From positions 171,679-235,678 of the forward strand of contig JAJIRX010000640.1 in NCBI GenBank assembly GCA_023853785.1: a stretch of 64,000 nucleotides of DNA, in the 5' to 3' direction. Below the pieces are notes generated by a model. The model was not told the origin of the DNA, made no database searches, and saw nothing but the letters and a program-made list of their open reading frames with translations. The translations under genes were made by a program, and so were the position numbers. Shown here piece by piece: positions 1-10,864 of the stretch (position 1 is its first letter; each line of letters begins with the position of its first letter). This DNA is from Psilocybe azurescens (Eukaryota > Basidiomycota > Agaricomycetes > Agaricales > Agrocybaceae).

Positions 1-1114
1 TAGGAAGGATCAAGAAAGAGATCAATTTTGACAAGGAAAACAACAAAAGTGAACGTCCTTCCAAGCTCATCCTAAGGGATAAACAAGCAATTGTATGCCA
101 AATCACTACTGGAAAACTGGACAATGCTGTCCAGGCTACCCACTATATCAACAATGCCATCACCTTTTCTGTTTCTCCCCAAACAGTCAGAAATGCCCTC
201 AAGGAAAATAATTTGTGCTCTGTTGTCAAATCAAAGCAACCTCTTCTTAAAGCTATTCATTGTCAAAAGCATCTCAAATTTGCTCAGACCCATGCAAACT
301 GGACTGTGGAGGACTGGAAAAGGATACTCTGGTCAGATGAAACAAAGATCAACAGGATTGGCTCAGATGGCAAGGTGTACACCTGGAAATCTAGAGGTGA
401 ATCAATCTCTGATAGAATAACCACACCAACTGTCAAGTATGGAGGAGGGAATAATCTCATGGTATGGGGGTGTATAAGCTGGAATGGGATGGGGACACTT
501 GTGGAGGTTGAGGGAAAGATGAATGCAGTACAATACTGTGAGATTTTGGAGCATGGGCTGGATGAAAGCTTTGAAAACTTGGAGATGACAGAAGGAGAGG
601 ATTTTTCAGCAGGATAACGACCCCAAACACACCTCCAAAAGGGCCAGTCAGTGGTTTTGGATAACAATATTGAAGTTATGGAATGGCCTCCTCAATCTCC
701 TGACATCAAACTCATTGAACACTTGTGGGTGCATCTCAAAAGCAGATAAAATACCACCCAAAGGAGTATTTGAATTGTGGGAGAGACTGGCTGCAGAATG
801 GAACAAAATCCCTCCAGAAACATGCCAAAATCTCATAGAAAGCGTGCCAAGGAGAATGGAGGCTGTTATCAAGGCAAAGGTTGTCATACTAAGTATTAAA
901 TAGAGAGTCAAACAACTGTCCCACTTTTGTATTATTTTGTCTATTTTATTACTCAATCATTTTTTTAAAATCACATGATTTTGGAGACAATTATAAAGGT
1001 CACATGTTCAACTATAACATATATTAATTTCAGATTTTTTAGTTGAAGAGTTCCCATGTTATTAGCAATTTAATTAAAAAGTTGCAAAAAGTGGGACAGT
1101 TTTTTGAGCCACTG
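1..1114 (+). mobile_element. Tc1/mariner-type DNA transposon, 3' portion, decayed
   Basis: The right end carries a terminal repeat (ending ...TTTTTTGAGCCACTG at 1114) followed by TA at 1115-1116, the target dinucleotide of Tc1/mariner elements. The left end lies outside the window. A short inverted match to the terminus (ACTGTCCCACTTTT) sits internally near 911-926, just after the transposase frame. The transposase is broken (see the pseudogene entry), so this copy should be immobile. A cut-and-paste element of this superfamily would move through its terminal repeats. Seen: terminus, TA and transposase motifs. Inferred: the missing left half. Confidence 0.85.
3..903 (+). pseudogene. Tc1-like transposase (DDE), frameshifted and 5'-truncated by the window
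   Basis: One frame is open from the window edge to 617 and shows a helix-turn-helix part followed by WSDETK, the first catalytic Asp context of Tc1 transposases. After 617 the frame shifts: the second catalytic block QQDNDPKHTS is read one base over, the third block (PQSPDIKLIEHLW, the D..E context, normally PDLNPIEHLW) shifts again, and the C-terminal WNKIPPETCQNLIESVP block is in yet another frame up to the stop at 901-903. The family is usually about 330-350 aa, and the N-terminal ~60 residues lie upstream of the window. At least three indels and the loss of the Asn-Pro pair mark it as dead. Confidence 0.85.
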
Positions 1115-1509
1115 TAGATTCCAGCTGTATTCCAGTCATTCCACATTCTTTTCAAAAGGTTGAACTTGAAAATATTAAATATAAAGTCTGTTGGAATTTA
1201 TTCCAACTATTTTTCAACTATTCTATTATTATTTGGATCTGATTATACAAAGTAGAGCAATATAAATGGAACTTCTATAATAAATTTTATCTTGACTTTA
1301 TGCAAATAAATATTCATATGTACACTACTATACACTTCTTTGTATGTCTTACTTATTAATCATCATTTCCTTCCACATTCCAGTGTCTGAAAAGTTTTTC
1401 ATTTTCATCTTCATTCTTATTTTTATTCTCATTCTCATCTTCGCCTTCATTATTGTTTTTTTTTAAATTTTTTATTTATTTTTATTTATTTTGTTTCGTT
1501 TTCCTTTGC

Positions 1510-3720
1510 CTTTTGTATAATATGCTGTGTGTGATAGGACAGCATTGAGTGCAAAAACCAATTAAAATTCCAGATTTCATGTGTTTAAGAATTGATTCAA
1601 AGCCACCAAGCCAAGAGTTTAATTGTTCACATGCCTATATAATTGAGTTAAGTTAATTTATTCATATTACCTAGTATATCACTTACTTGTGTATTATAAG
1701 CTCATTTATAATATGCATTATCATGTTTATTTGTGGCTACAACAACAAGATTTGGAGCAGAACCATTCAAAGGAGCAGGATTACAGTATTTATGACACAT
1801 GTACCCAGTTGTTCTGTGATTGATATAGTGATAAAAATCCATAATAAATTGACTTGTTTTTTTCCATATCTCCCAGCTTCCATTTTTATACAAGTTTGAA
1901 GCACTTTACAAGCTTTGTTGATGCAAATATAAGCTGGTCAAGATTGTTCTGTTGGATATACTAATGAGAACAAGTTCAGAATTTTAGTTGGTGATTCAGA
2001 TTTATCAAACTTTGTCCATGCAATTACAATACCACATGGTGCACATATTGTTTCCACACAATAAAATTGACCTGGACTAAAGTAATGCAATTTTAGAATT
2101 TCTACATCATCATTATTATTATTATGTGGTCATTGAATTATTTCAATAGCTGGTTTCCAAAGAGCATTTTTATTTGGCCTTTGTAACATTCTTTAAACAA
2201 TTTAACTTGTGCTTTTTCCATTTATGTTGATGTATAGCTTAAGCTTCTGTGTCTCTAATCTTTTAATTTTGGCAGCTATGCACTCTGCAGCAGGTACCAT
2301 AAACATGTTGGTGTGTTGCACAAAACACACCACCTTTTGCATTGATCAAATCAGCAGTACAACCCTCATAGGCACAATGCTGAACAAAGTGAATACTATT
2401 TTTTATCAGATCATTATCAAATCCACTTACAGTAGGTTCCATCACAATACCATCTAAAACAATCATTTTTATTGGTGCACAATCAGAACTATCATTTGAA
2501 TTGACTTTATAATTTCTTTCTTTTATTTCTCAATGAGCTATAGCAGTGTCATTTGCTGATTGTGCAGCATCTTCACCAATTAATACAGGAACATGTTCAT
2601 GTTCATCCTGCCCAACAACTGCTGCTAGATCTTCATTTGCAAGTGTAATATTATCAGCCACATGTTTGTACTTTTGGGTACATTCTGAACAAGAATGCTG
2701 CATGCCTACTTTGATCACCCCTTTATTTCCAAGACATCTGAAGGCTTCAGTGGTAACCTCTTCAATATCTAGATTATCAGACAACTCCATATTTATACAT
2801 ATCTGATCCACTTGCAACTGTTTAAATTGATGCTTGAATAAATGCTTACCATATTAATTGCCTTGTGATTGATATATTTGGATTAGTATCAGCAATGCAA
2901 TCATTATAGAATTGGGTATATTGCAGAAGCATAAAAATTGTATATTCCATTTAACACAGATTTAGAAAAATTGTGATCTATCCATATTGATTTGCCAATT
3001 TTAAGAAAGTGAGCTGTATTTAAATAGCATTGTTTCTATTCTTGTCCTTCTTTAAAACATTCATAATCAGCATAATAGCTTGTGTCACATTTTTAACAAG
3101 TAAAGGAGTGTCTTCATAGATAATGTTGTCTTTTATCAATGTAACCAGTGGAACATCTTATGGTTTACTTGTCTGAAGTAAAGCTCATTGTTCACAACTG
3201 GCATCTATACACACTGCAGCAATTGGACAAATACATGAACAGCTTTGATAGATTCATGAGAAATAGGCAATAGCTTCTGTTTAAACTTTCCTGACTTTGT
3301 ATATGGAGTAAGACCCATTAATTTTGCAAAATAATTCAGTTTGTTTGATATTTCAAGCATTTGTTGATGCTGTTGAGTTGGAAATTCTCTTTCTTTAAAC
3401 AAAGATTTTGTATTGTCTTTGAATCTCCATAGCACTGCTCTAGCTGAAGATTTTATCCATCTAGTTGCAATAATCTGTCTTTCATCTGGAAAAACAGGAT
3501 TTTGTTGTCAAGCATGGAGAGTTAGTAACTCTGGATTTTCAGTCAATGTGAACAGTAAGGCCAATACAGTAGCAAGTGATATATTAGAACTAAATGTTTC
3601 CTGAATAAATTCACTGAACACATTGAAATTTATATCAGGAAAGTTTGCAGATTGTGGAATAGCAAATACACCTGGCATCAGAGTACTCCACAATAAAATT
3701 CAGAAAATGATATGATTTTG
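1510..3720 (-). pseudogene. CxC5/CxC6 cysteine-cluster protein of the KDZ transposon neighbourhood, decayed
   Basis: Read leftward, the fragments follow the order of fungal CxC5-CxC6 proteins found with KDZ transposases: an N-terminal stretch (about 3693-3508), a middle part ending near 3205, a CSECTQKYKH cysteine pair (about 2690), then MIVLDGIVMEPT with CAYEGCTADL and CRVHSC (2466-2263). The conserved C-terminus has YHYINHRTTGYMC, YCNPAPLNGSAPNLVVV (1893-1702) and, after an intron, ACEQLNSWLGGFESIL (about 1660-1600). Stop codons and shifts separate most blocks, so it is a relic. The role of these proteins is unknown; Cys spacing suggests metal binding. The identification rests on remembered family motifs. 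Confidence 0.7.
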
Positions 3721-4474
3721 AGAAAAATAATAAAGTCCCAAAATATGCAACCAAATCAAACAAGAGACACTGAGTAGAGCATATTGATAACTTTTGTGTA
3801 CAAGTTTGAAAAATAAGAGAATTGAAACAGAACTATAAGTACAAATGCATTGGCATGCACAGCCTCAAAAGACCAGAGAGATTGAATAAATGGCGCAACA
3901 ATAGTTGTTTACTGCGGTATGTTTTTGTTAAATTTATTGTACTTGTGGTTGAACTTGTTTGCAAATAGACCTTGAATGTGAGTGTTCTTTTTATAGTTTA
4001 TCTATGTCAGTCTGAATCAATTGTAATAAATTCATGCTCACCTTAAATTCGATTGTCTTCAAAATAACAAGATCACAAATAAAAGGAAGACATGGATCAA
4101 TTGCAGCAGCTGCTAACTGATAGGTTCTAAAGTGAGTCTTGTCTATCTTCTGTAAGGAATTGACAAGGCCATCTGAGTACCCCAACAGTCATGCCTTGCA
4201 AAGCTTAAATATTCCAAAGCTTGACTTGCTAAAATACTTCAAAATTGCTTTCAAAAGTTTTATTGAATGTGATATAGGTCAGTTTAAATTAAAGATACTG
4301 TAGATTAGATTTAACATACTGGTTTGAATGAGGGCAAAACTGTAATGTTCTTTATGGTGTTCTGAATGTGGTGAACACAATCCCACAACTCCAATATTGT
4401 AGACATAATTGCAGTAGTGTCTCAGCAGGCAGCCTTTGTTATGTTTGTGTTGTCAGATACAATAGCCACCCATC

Positions 4475-4481
4475 TATCAAC
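4475..4481. repeat. Target-site duplication (left copy) of the foldback element
   Basis: TATCAAC directly abuts the outer end of the left arm and is repeated exactly at 6901-6907 after the right arm. On the minus strand it reads GTTGATA, and a single copy restores the hAT frame (V-G-V-D-R-W). Confidence 0.9.
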
Positions 4482-6900
4482 CACCTAAGGGTCCCATGTT
4501 ATCCAGCTGATAAGTGGGCACAAACCCTTTGGTTTCTGCCTGCTGATATGCCAAGTTTCTATTGATTTCCTCACCTGTGGAGATCTTGCTGGATATCTTT
4601 CAACTTGTCATTGTGTCTGGTTCTGAATACCTGGCACCTGCTGCCTGCTCATCACTGTGCTTGATGGTGGTAGCCTAAATATGGTAGTTGTCCCTGTCCC
4701 ACCTCTCTTGTGCCAGTATGCATGTGCTCCTGCCCTCTGGTGACAAGGACAATATTTCTACCATTTCTGGGTCGTTTCTCTTGATCTTTTTGCTATTTGT
4801 GATGTATAAATACATATAATGTATGTTCTGACATCAATATTATTAATTTCCATCTGTGGGTAGCACAATTTACTGTGCAGGCTTGCATGCTCAAGACCAC
4901 CATTGAGATTTATCTAAAGGAAATGTCCCAGAGAGCTATAATGTTCCACATATCTTTTATTAAGACCCTTAATTATGGGGAAAGCATCCAATGGCCTCTA
5001 ATATAGTGGGAACATACCAATTCTGGTGGTGTAACTAGGTACAACTTGAAAGGACCAGTCTCATAACACATGTCCATCCAAAGTCTTTAATTTGTGATAT
5101 TTAATATTTAAGGAGAACATGATTCACAAAACTTCCCTTAAGGATGGGATATAATGTATCAAAGGATGGTTATTCTCCTATACACCCACAGAGTATTTCT
5201 TTTCTAAAAGTGCTTTGAGACAAAATCCCAGGATATTATCCAGCAAAAATATAGTATTGGACAATGTGTGTATGAATATGAGGTTGAAATAGGAGTGCCT
5301 TATCTGGAACTAAAGTAATAAAGAGGAGGTGGAAGAGCATATGTCATCAAATACTATAACACTTCTCACCCACTAATAATCTGTCTCTATCAAAATTAGT
5401 GCTTTATTTAGCCATAGGATATACTATATTACCCACCTACATAGTATAGGATAGCCTGTGGACATCTATGGAGGGTAGTACAAAAGGAATTAGTAGAAGT
5501 GTGCAAAATAGATGAATTTTGCACTTTCCATATGCATAAGTGGTTTAAAATTTACATAAATACATGGGCATATGCTTATTAATATTCCACACAATATGTA
5601 AAAGATTTGAAGGAGATCAGAGTAGTTCTTGTGAAGATATAAACAAAAGACCTTGAAAAGAGCTACAAACATCAGAGTTACAATTATGTGACTATTTTGG
5701 GATAATGTACATTGGATGTCTCTCAAATCATTTTGTTCATATCTCCACAACAACTATTTTGATCTCCTTCAAATCTTTTACATATTGTGTGGAATATTAA
5801 TAAGCATATGCCCATGTATTTATGTAAATTTTAAACCACTTATGCATATGGGAAAGTGCAAAATTCATCTATTTTGCACACTTCTACTAATTCCTTTTGT
5901 ACTACCCTCCATAGATGTCCACAGGCTATCCTATACTATGTAGGTGGGTAATATAGTATATCCTATGGCTAAATAAAGCACTAATTTTGATAGAGACAGA
6001 TTATTAGTGGGTGAGAAGTGTTATAGTATTTGATGACATATGCTCTTCCACCTCCTCTTTATTACTTTAGTTCCAGATAAGGCACTCCTATTTCAACCTC
6101 ATATTCATACACACATTGTCCAATACTATATTTTTGCTGGATAATATCCTGGGATTTTGTCTCAAAGCACTTTTAGGAAAAAGAAATACTCTGTGGGTGT
6201 ATAGGAGAATAACCATCCTTTGATACATTATATCCCATCCTTAAGGGAAGTTTTGTGAATCATGTTCTCCTTAAATATTAAATATCACAAATTAAAGACT
6301 TTGGATGGACATGTGTTATGAGACTGGTCCTTTCAAGTTGTACCTAGTTACACCACCAGAATTGGTATGTTCCCACTATATTAGAGGCCATTGGATGCTT
6401 TCCCCATAATTAAGGGTCTTAATAAAAGATATGTGGAACATTATAGCTCTCTGGGACATTTCCTTTAGATAAATCTCAATGGTGGTCTTGAGCATGCAAG
6501 CCTGCACAGTAAATTGTGCTACCCACAGATGGAAATTAATAATATTGATGTCAGAACATACATTATATGTATTTATACATCACAAATAGCAAAAAGATCA
6601 AGAGAAACGACCCAGAAATGGTAGAAATATTGTCCTTGTCACCAGAGGGCAGGAGCACATGCATACTGGCACAAGAGAGGTGGGACAGGGACAACTACCA
6701 TATTTAGGCTACCACCATCAAGCACAGTGATGAGCAGGCAGCAGGTGCCAGGTATTCAGAACCAGACACAATGACAAGTTGAAAGATATCCAGCAAGATC
6801 TCCACAGGTGAGGAAATCAATAGAAACTTGGCATATCAGCAGGCAGAAACCAAAGGGTTTGTGCCCACTTATCAGCTGGATAATGTGGGACCTTTAGGTG
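4482..6900. mobile_element. Foldback-type (very long TIR) element, 2419 bp
   Basis: The left arm (4482 to ~5650) is repeated in reverse complement as the right arm (~5725 to 6900), about 1.17 kb each and highly similar, around a less-similar centre of ~75 bp. Outer ends are CACCTAAGGGTCCCA and, from the other side, CACCTAAAGGTCCCA. The element is flanked by the direct repeat TATCAAC (4475-4481 and 6901-6907). I see no transposase; short mirror-image reading frames in the arms are symmetric translations of the repeat. It is probably a non-autonomous DNA element. A 7-bp duplication does not by itself fix the superfamily (hAT, P, Dada or Mutator relatives are conceivable). Confidence 0.9.
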
Positions 6901-7890
6901 TATCAACACCAACAGCTTCTGTAATCTGCAATGGAGTAAGTCATTAGCTAGCTATAAAAAGGGTTAGGTATTGATACTACCTTGATTAGGTTACTGGTTA
7001 TCCAGCTTCTATTATAGGATACACCACTTTCTTTATGAGCACCAAGAAACAAGCTGCATTGATCAGGTGTAGTAGCATGTGCTCTGTAAAATGACTTTCT
7101 GCAACATATAGTGGTGCCATCAAATATTAAAGTCAGGTTGTCCTCTGTTTTAAGGAACTCAATCATTTTCTCTTGGATGAAAACAGCCTCTTGATGAATA
7201 GATGTGTTTCAAAAGAGATCTGAGCCACTAGTCTGATATATCCCATTTAACTTGTGCATCAGCTCCTTTCATTTGGATGAGTCAAGGATATTGGGGACCA
7301 GACCACAGACACAGATAAGATGCATGATTATGTGGTCAACAGAATTTTGGAATACTTTATGCTTTACAACTTTGGCAAGCTTTCCAGCAGCACATAGCAG
7401 AGCAAGGTAGTGTTTTTGTTTTGTAACGGGAGCACTTTCAAAAATGTTGACAGTTTGGTTGAGCATCTAGTACTCTGAGACTGTGATGTAAAAGTTGAGG
7501 GTGAGGAGGGTAAGGAGGCAGATTCAAGCTGCAACCCCAAAAAGGAATTATTTGAGGCCTTGACAGCTTCTTTGAACAAGTCAAGACTGTGCAGTTTGAG
7601 CATAGAACATCTAGAGGAATGCTTGAGAACATGTCCATACTGTATATTTCCAGCTACAAGAAAGCTGCAGCCTTTTGCAATACATAAATATGATAAACTT
7701 CTATTTGCATCTATGTATCTGATAACAAGTCAGTTAAGAAGATCATCAGGTCTATGTCCACCCTTGGTTAAAGTGCTTTGCTGAATTGTTAAATATTGTT
7801 GCTAATTAGTATGAATTTTAATTAAAGCCACAATCAAATCCATAATATATGACATTAATTCTGGAGCTTCTCTCACAACTTTAATGGCTT

Positions 7891-8412
7891 TTACAGGCAG
7901 AATTTCTGTGGTAAAAGAGTTGATACAAGATCACTTTTTAGATTAAATGGAATCTTAAAAACCTTCTCAGCTCCTCTAGACACATCAATAATCCATTTTT
8001 TCAGAACATTGTTGTTTGGAAAATGTGTGCAGTAATTACAAAGGACATCATGAATGGCACAAGCTGTGGTTCCATGCTCCAAAATTGGCAGAATACCATC
8101 ACCAGTTGATCTTGCAGTATGCCCAAATAAGTGCTCAAGATATATGTTGAATGCACTTGCTTTGCATCCCATCATTTCAACAAGCTCTTCATATAGCCAG
8201 TAATTGACTATGGAAGCATAGTGTGAGATATCAGTTCCATATGTGGAATTAAATAGCAGTTGGGTAGATAGATTTTCTAAGAAAAGGCATAATCTGTTCA
8301 CAAATGGAACTAGCTCTTCTGGAGAAAGGGTTTTGGGGGACAGAATACATAGACATATTGATGATATGGAAGATAAACAGCTAAGTATTGTAGTATACAC
8401 ATGCAAGCTCAC
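7891..8412 (-). CDS. Unrecognised fragment, 173 aa
   Basis: This is the longest open frame in the AT-rich left third. It has a hydrophobic start, then a well-structured stretch (HYASIVNYWLYEELVEMM, YLEHLFGHTARSTGDGILPI, VLCNYCTHFPNNN). It lies upstream of and in the same orientation as the hAT relic and ends at a stop shortly before it. The composition looks like genuine protein, not a shadow. I do not recognise a family with certainty; a transposon-borne fungal protein is the likeliest source. The start is uncertain, and an intron or a shift may link it to sequence on either side. Confidence 0.35.
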   Translation of the reverse strand: MSLHVYTTILSCLSSISSICLCILSPKTLSPEELVPFVNRLCLFLENLSTQLLFNSTYGTDISHYASIVNYWLYEELVEMMGCKASAFNIYLEHLFGHTARSTGDGILPILEHGTTACAIHDVLCNYCTHFPNNNVLKKWIIDVSRGAEKVFKIPFNLKSDLVSTLLPQKFCL

Positions 8413-8461
8413 AGATTATCTGTGTTTCTATGACAACCATATGGTGTATTTGAATTTCTAA

Positions 8462-10079
8462 CATTTCTAAAATGGATCATAGACCCTTGATGTTAGTAAC
8501 ATGTTACATCAGCAAAACTGACAAAACCATATATTGCATTGTGGCCTATATCAGGCAAGTTGATCATTTTGAGACTATATATGGGTGATCGAAACCTTTG
8601 TGCATCCTTGGAAAGTCATACAAACATTGTATTACATTACTATGCCCACTAATTATTCTAGTATTTTGAACTGGTTGAGTAAAAATTAAGGCAGTATTTA
8701 ATTTAAGCAAAATATTTATTCAACTTTACTTTCAGTGGTAATTTTTAGTGGACCATTGAGGTACATTGCATTTTGGAAACTTTTTCTGTATTCTTGTAAG
8801 TTACTATAGGCATAAGTTTTGTATGTAAAATACACTAAACATTGGTACAAGATTTAATTGTATATCAATTATTTTGGCTCTCCCAGACAGGCCGCTTTTT
8901 TAGATAGTGACATAAACTGTCACGTACTTATATACAGTAATGATGTATTAGTGTAGTAGTTAGAATAGGTATTTAATTGTGTTCTGTGAAGGTGGTGGTT
9001 TAATCCTGGTAAGAGGTATTTCAATTAAATGTGATAATGTGATAATCTGAATAATCAATTGGAGTTATATAAGAGTGCTATGTATTTTGTAGCAACATTA
9101 AATGATCCAATATTTTACTGTAAAATTGCCCTCTTGGTGGCTGTGGAAAATAGTTTTGTCATGCGAGATTAACAAAGATTTAAGCTACCTTACAAGGACT
9201 ACAAAGATTTTATTTTTAGCTAATTCTGGCTGTGACTTACAAATAAGGAGTCTGTTTGTTTCACTTTACTGTGCCTTTTGGGCATTTGCATCGCTTTGTT
9301 GCCTTTCAAGGACATTGGATTCCAATATATTCTTTTGCGATTTTGTCAATGCAGTAACACCTATTTATAACATGTGTAACAAATTGATGAATTTCTCACC
9401 ATACCCTATTGCAACAATAAACTATGAATATTGTAGGAATAAATTGAGATTACATCATAAAATAAATTGCAATTTATTGGTCATATGATAGTCTACCATT
9501 GTATAAAATTTTAACTTATTAGGTTGAGTTGTTCTTGAGTTATTCAAGAAACAGTCCAACTTGAAAAATCATTTGAACAATTCTGTCCCTCACTGTAGGT
9601 CATATATATACACCTAGAGTACATACACCACCTCAGTCTAATTATATGCAACTGAGATAAAATTCTACATTCTCAACTTAGAGTTATTTCCATACTTACT
9701 GTACCATAGTCATGCATTGCCACATCTTATCTAAGTACAGACTTTTATCTTTAGTCAAATTATGTGACTGAGTCATGCATTGTAACATCTTATCTAGATT
9801 AGAACTTTAACAATCTGTAGATGTACTGAATAATTATGAATGATATCCAGAGCAGAGGTGATGGATAATGGCAAGAGAGATGTACAATCAGTATCTGTAG
9901 AGGCAAATGTATCAATCAGTATCCATAGGGGTAATGAATAATATCAATGGTGTTTGTTGCTTTGCAGAGTGATGTCATGGTGTACACTAAGAGCAGCCAT
10001 CTATGTGAGTGGCATATATACTGGCAAGTATCCTTGGTTGCAGGTATGAACTGAGTATATGAGATAGGTAGAGCCTGTG
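8462..10079. other. AT-rich intergenic DNA, no supported gene
   Basis: No convincing protein. A 128-aa frame at 9102-9488 (+) has no recognisable motif and scattered Cys/Leu composition, and I do not support it. A tandem pair of ~60-bp units (each starting GTCATGCATTG, at about 9709 and 9772) is visible. A weak tRNA-like stretch at ~8948-9012 is discussed under findings. Confidence 0.5.
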
Positions 10080-10414
10080 CGTCAAGTTCGAGTCGCAATT
10101 AATGGCGACGAAGACTACTCGGAAAACCAATATGACGGCCAGTATATATCAGTCGGCTACTCAGGGCACGGAATGCCTTGCACCTACATCTGGTCAGTCA
10201 CCCCTTTATGTATGATTCCTTGACCGGTTACATTTAACTACAATTGTTTTCTCTCACCAGCGCTGAAGTTGTAGCAGACATGATTGCAGCACAGATACAA
10301 GGCAAGGACTGGAAAGCGCCCGCATGGCTTCTACGAAACCTTGAGATGGAATATATATCATCGGTATGCATCTACTTATCATTTGCGAATACCAGTATAT
10401 TCGGCGGTGGATAA
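10080..10414 (+). pseudogene. Orphan 3' end of an FAD-dependent oxidoreductase (DAO-type)
   Basis: Exon one encodes GQYISVGYSGHGMP, the C-terminal FAD-site block of basidiomycete DAO-type oxidoreductases. A 68-bp intron follows (10193-10260, GTCAGT..CACCAG). The second exon gives CAEVVADMIAAQIQGKDW and APAWLL, the usual C-terminal helix, before a stop at 10412-10414. The splice keeps the frame and rebuilds the expected C-A-E joint. No dinucleotide-binding N-terminus (GxGxxG) is visible upstream, only AT-rich repeat-like DNA, so this is a broken remnant. The family oxidises amines or amino acids; the substrate cannot be read here. Confidence 0.65.
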
Positions 10415-10864
10415 ATGCATCGATTCTGATTTTGACATCGTGTTCGGAAATCTTTGGTGTATATGGATCAGCTGAAGGTTGTTTCAGAGTTGGAACTCGG
10501 CACACACTTTGCAGCGCCAAAATTCAGCAAGTGCAGACATATCAGTTGTGGCACCCAACCTAAGCGTTCAAAGCGTTAACATTCAATTTGGTATTTTATT
10601 CGGTTTTGTCTTTTGCAACTACTATGCTATCTGCACTAGAAGCATAGCGTATGGAATAGCGAGGTATAGACGCAAGATGTTGACCTGTCAGAACTTGGAA
10701 CAGTAATCGTAGCGGATTGTAATGTCTGGCTAGCTGGTTCCAGAGCGCGACTGAGTAAAAATAATGTTAGACAAATGAAAATATTAGACTGAAAAGCATG
10801 GAGCTTACTGTATTGGAAGAAAATAGTGGAAAGAGGGATAGGTTGGTTCTGATATTTGTATTAA

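Larger units (their letters stand above)
3721..7784 (-). pseudogene. hAT-family transposase (BED-like finger, DUF659-type core), split by a nested insertion
   Basis: Reading leftward: a GHVLKHSSRC motif near 7650, typical of the BED-like finger of fungal hAT proteins; then LTLIFDGTTICCRKSFY and SWITSNLIKVVS (7166-6948). Beyond the insertion at 4482-6900 follow VAIVSDNTNITKAA and LELWDCVHHIQNTIKN (about 4470-4340), KTHFRTYQLAAAAIDPCLPF (4185-3991) and SLWSFEAVHANA (about 3830). This is the block order of fungal hAT transposases of the DUF659 kind. The C-terminal dimerisation domain is not visible before the CxC gene begins at ~3720. Stops and shifts occur in several blocks, so it is not functional. 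Removing the nested element and one 7-bp repeat rejoins the frame at ITEAVGVDRWVAIVSD. Confidence 0.75.

Noticed and set aside
5490..5943. Two mirror-image reading frames of 75-87 aa near the centre of the foldback element
   Set aside because: They are the same DNA read from the two inverted arms; no domain and no conservation beyond the repeat itself.
9102..9488. 128-aa plus-strand frame as a gene
   Set aside because: No motif, no splice context, and composition typical of translated AT-rich spacer.
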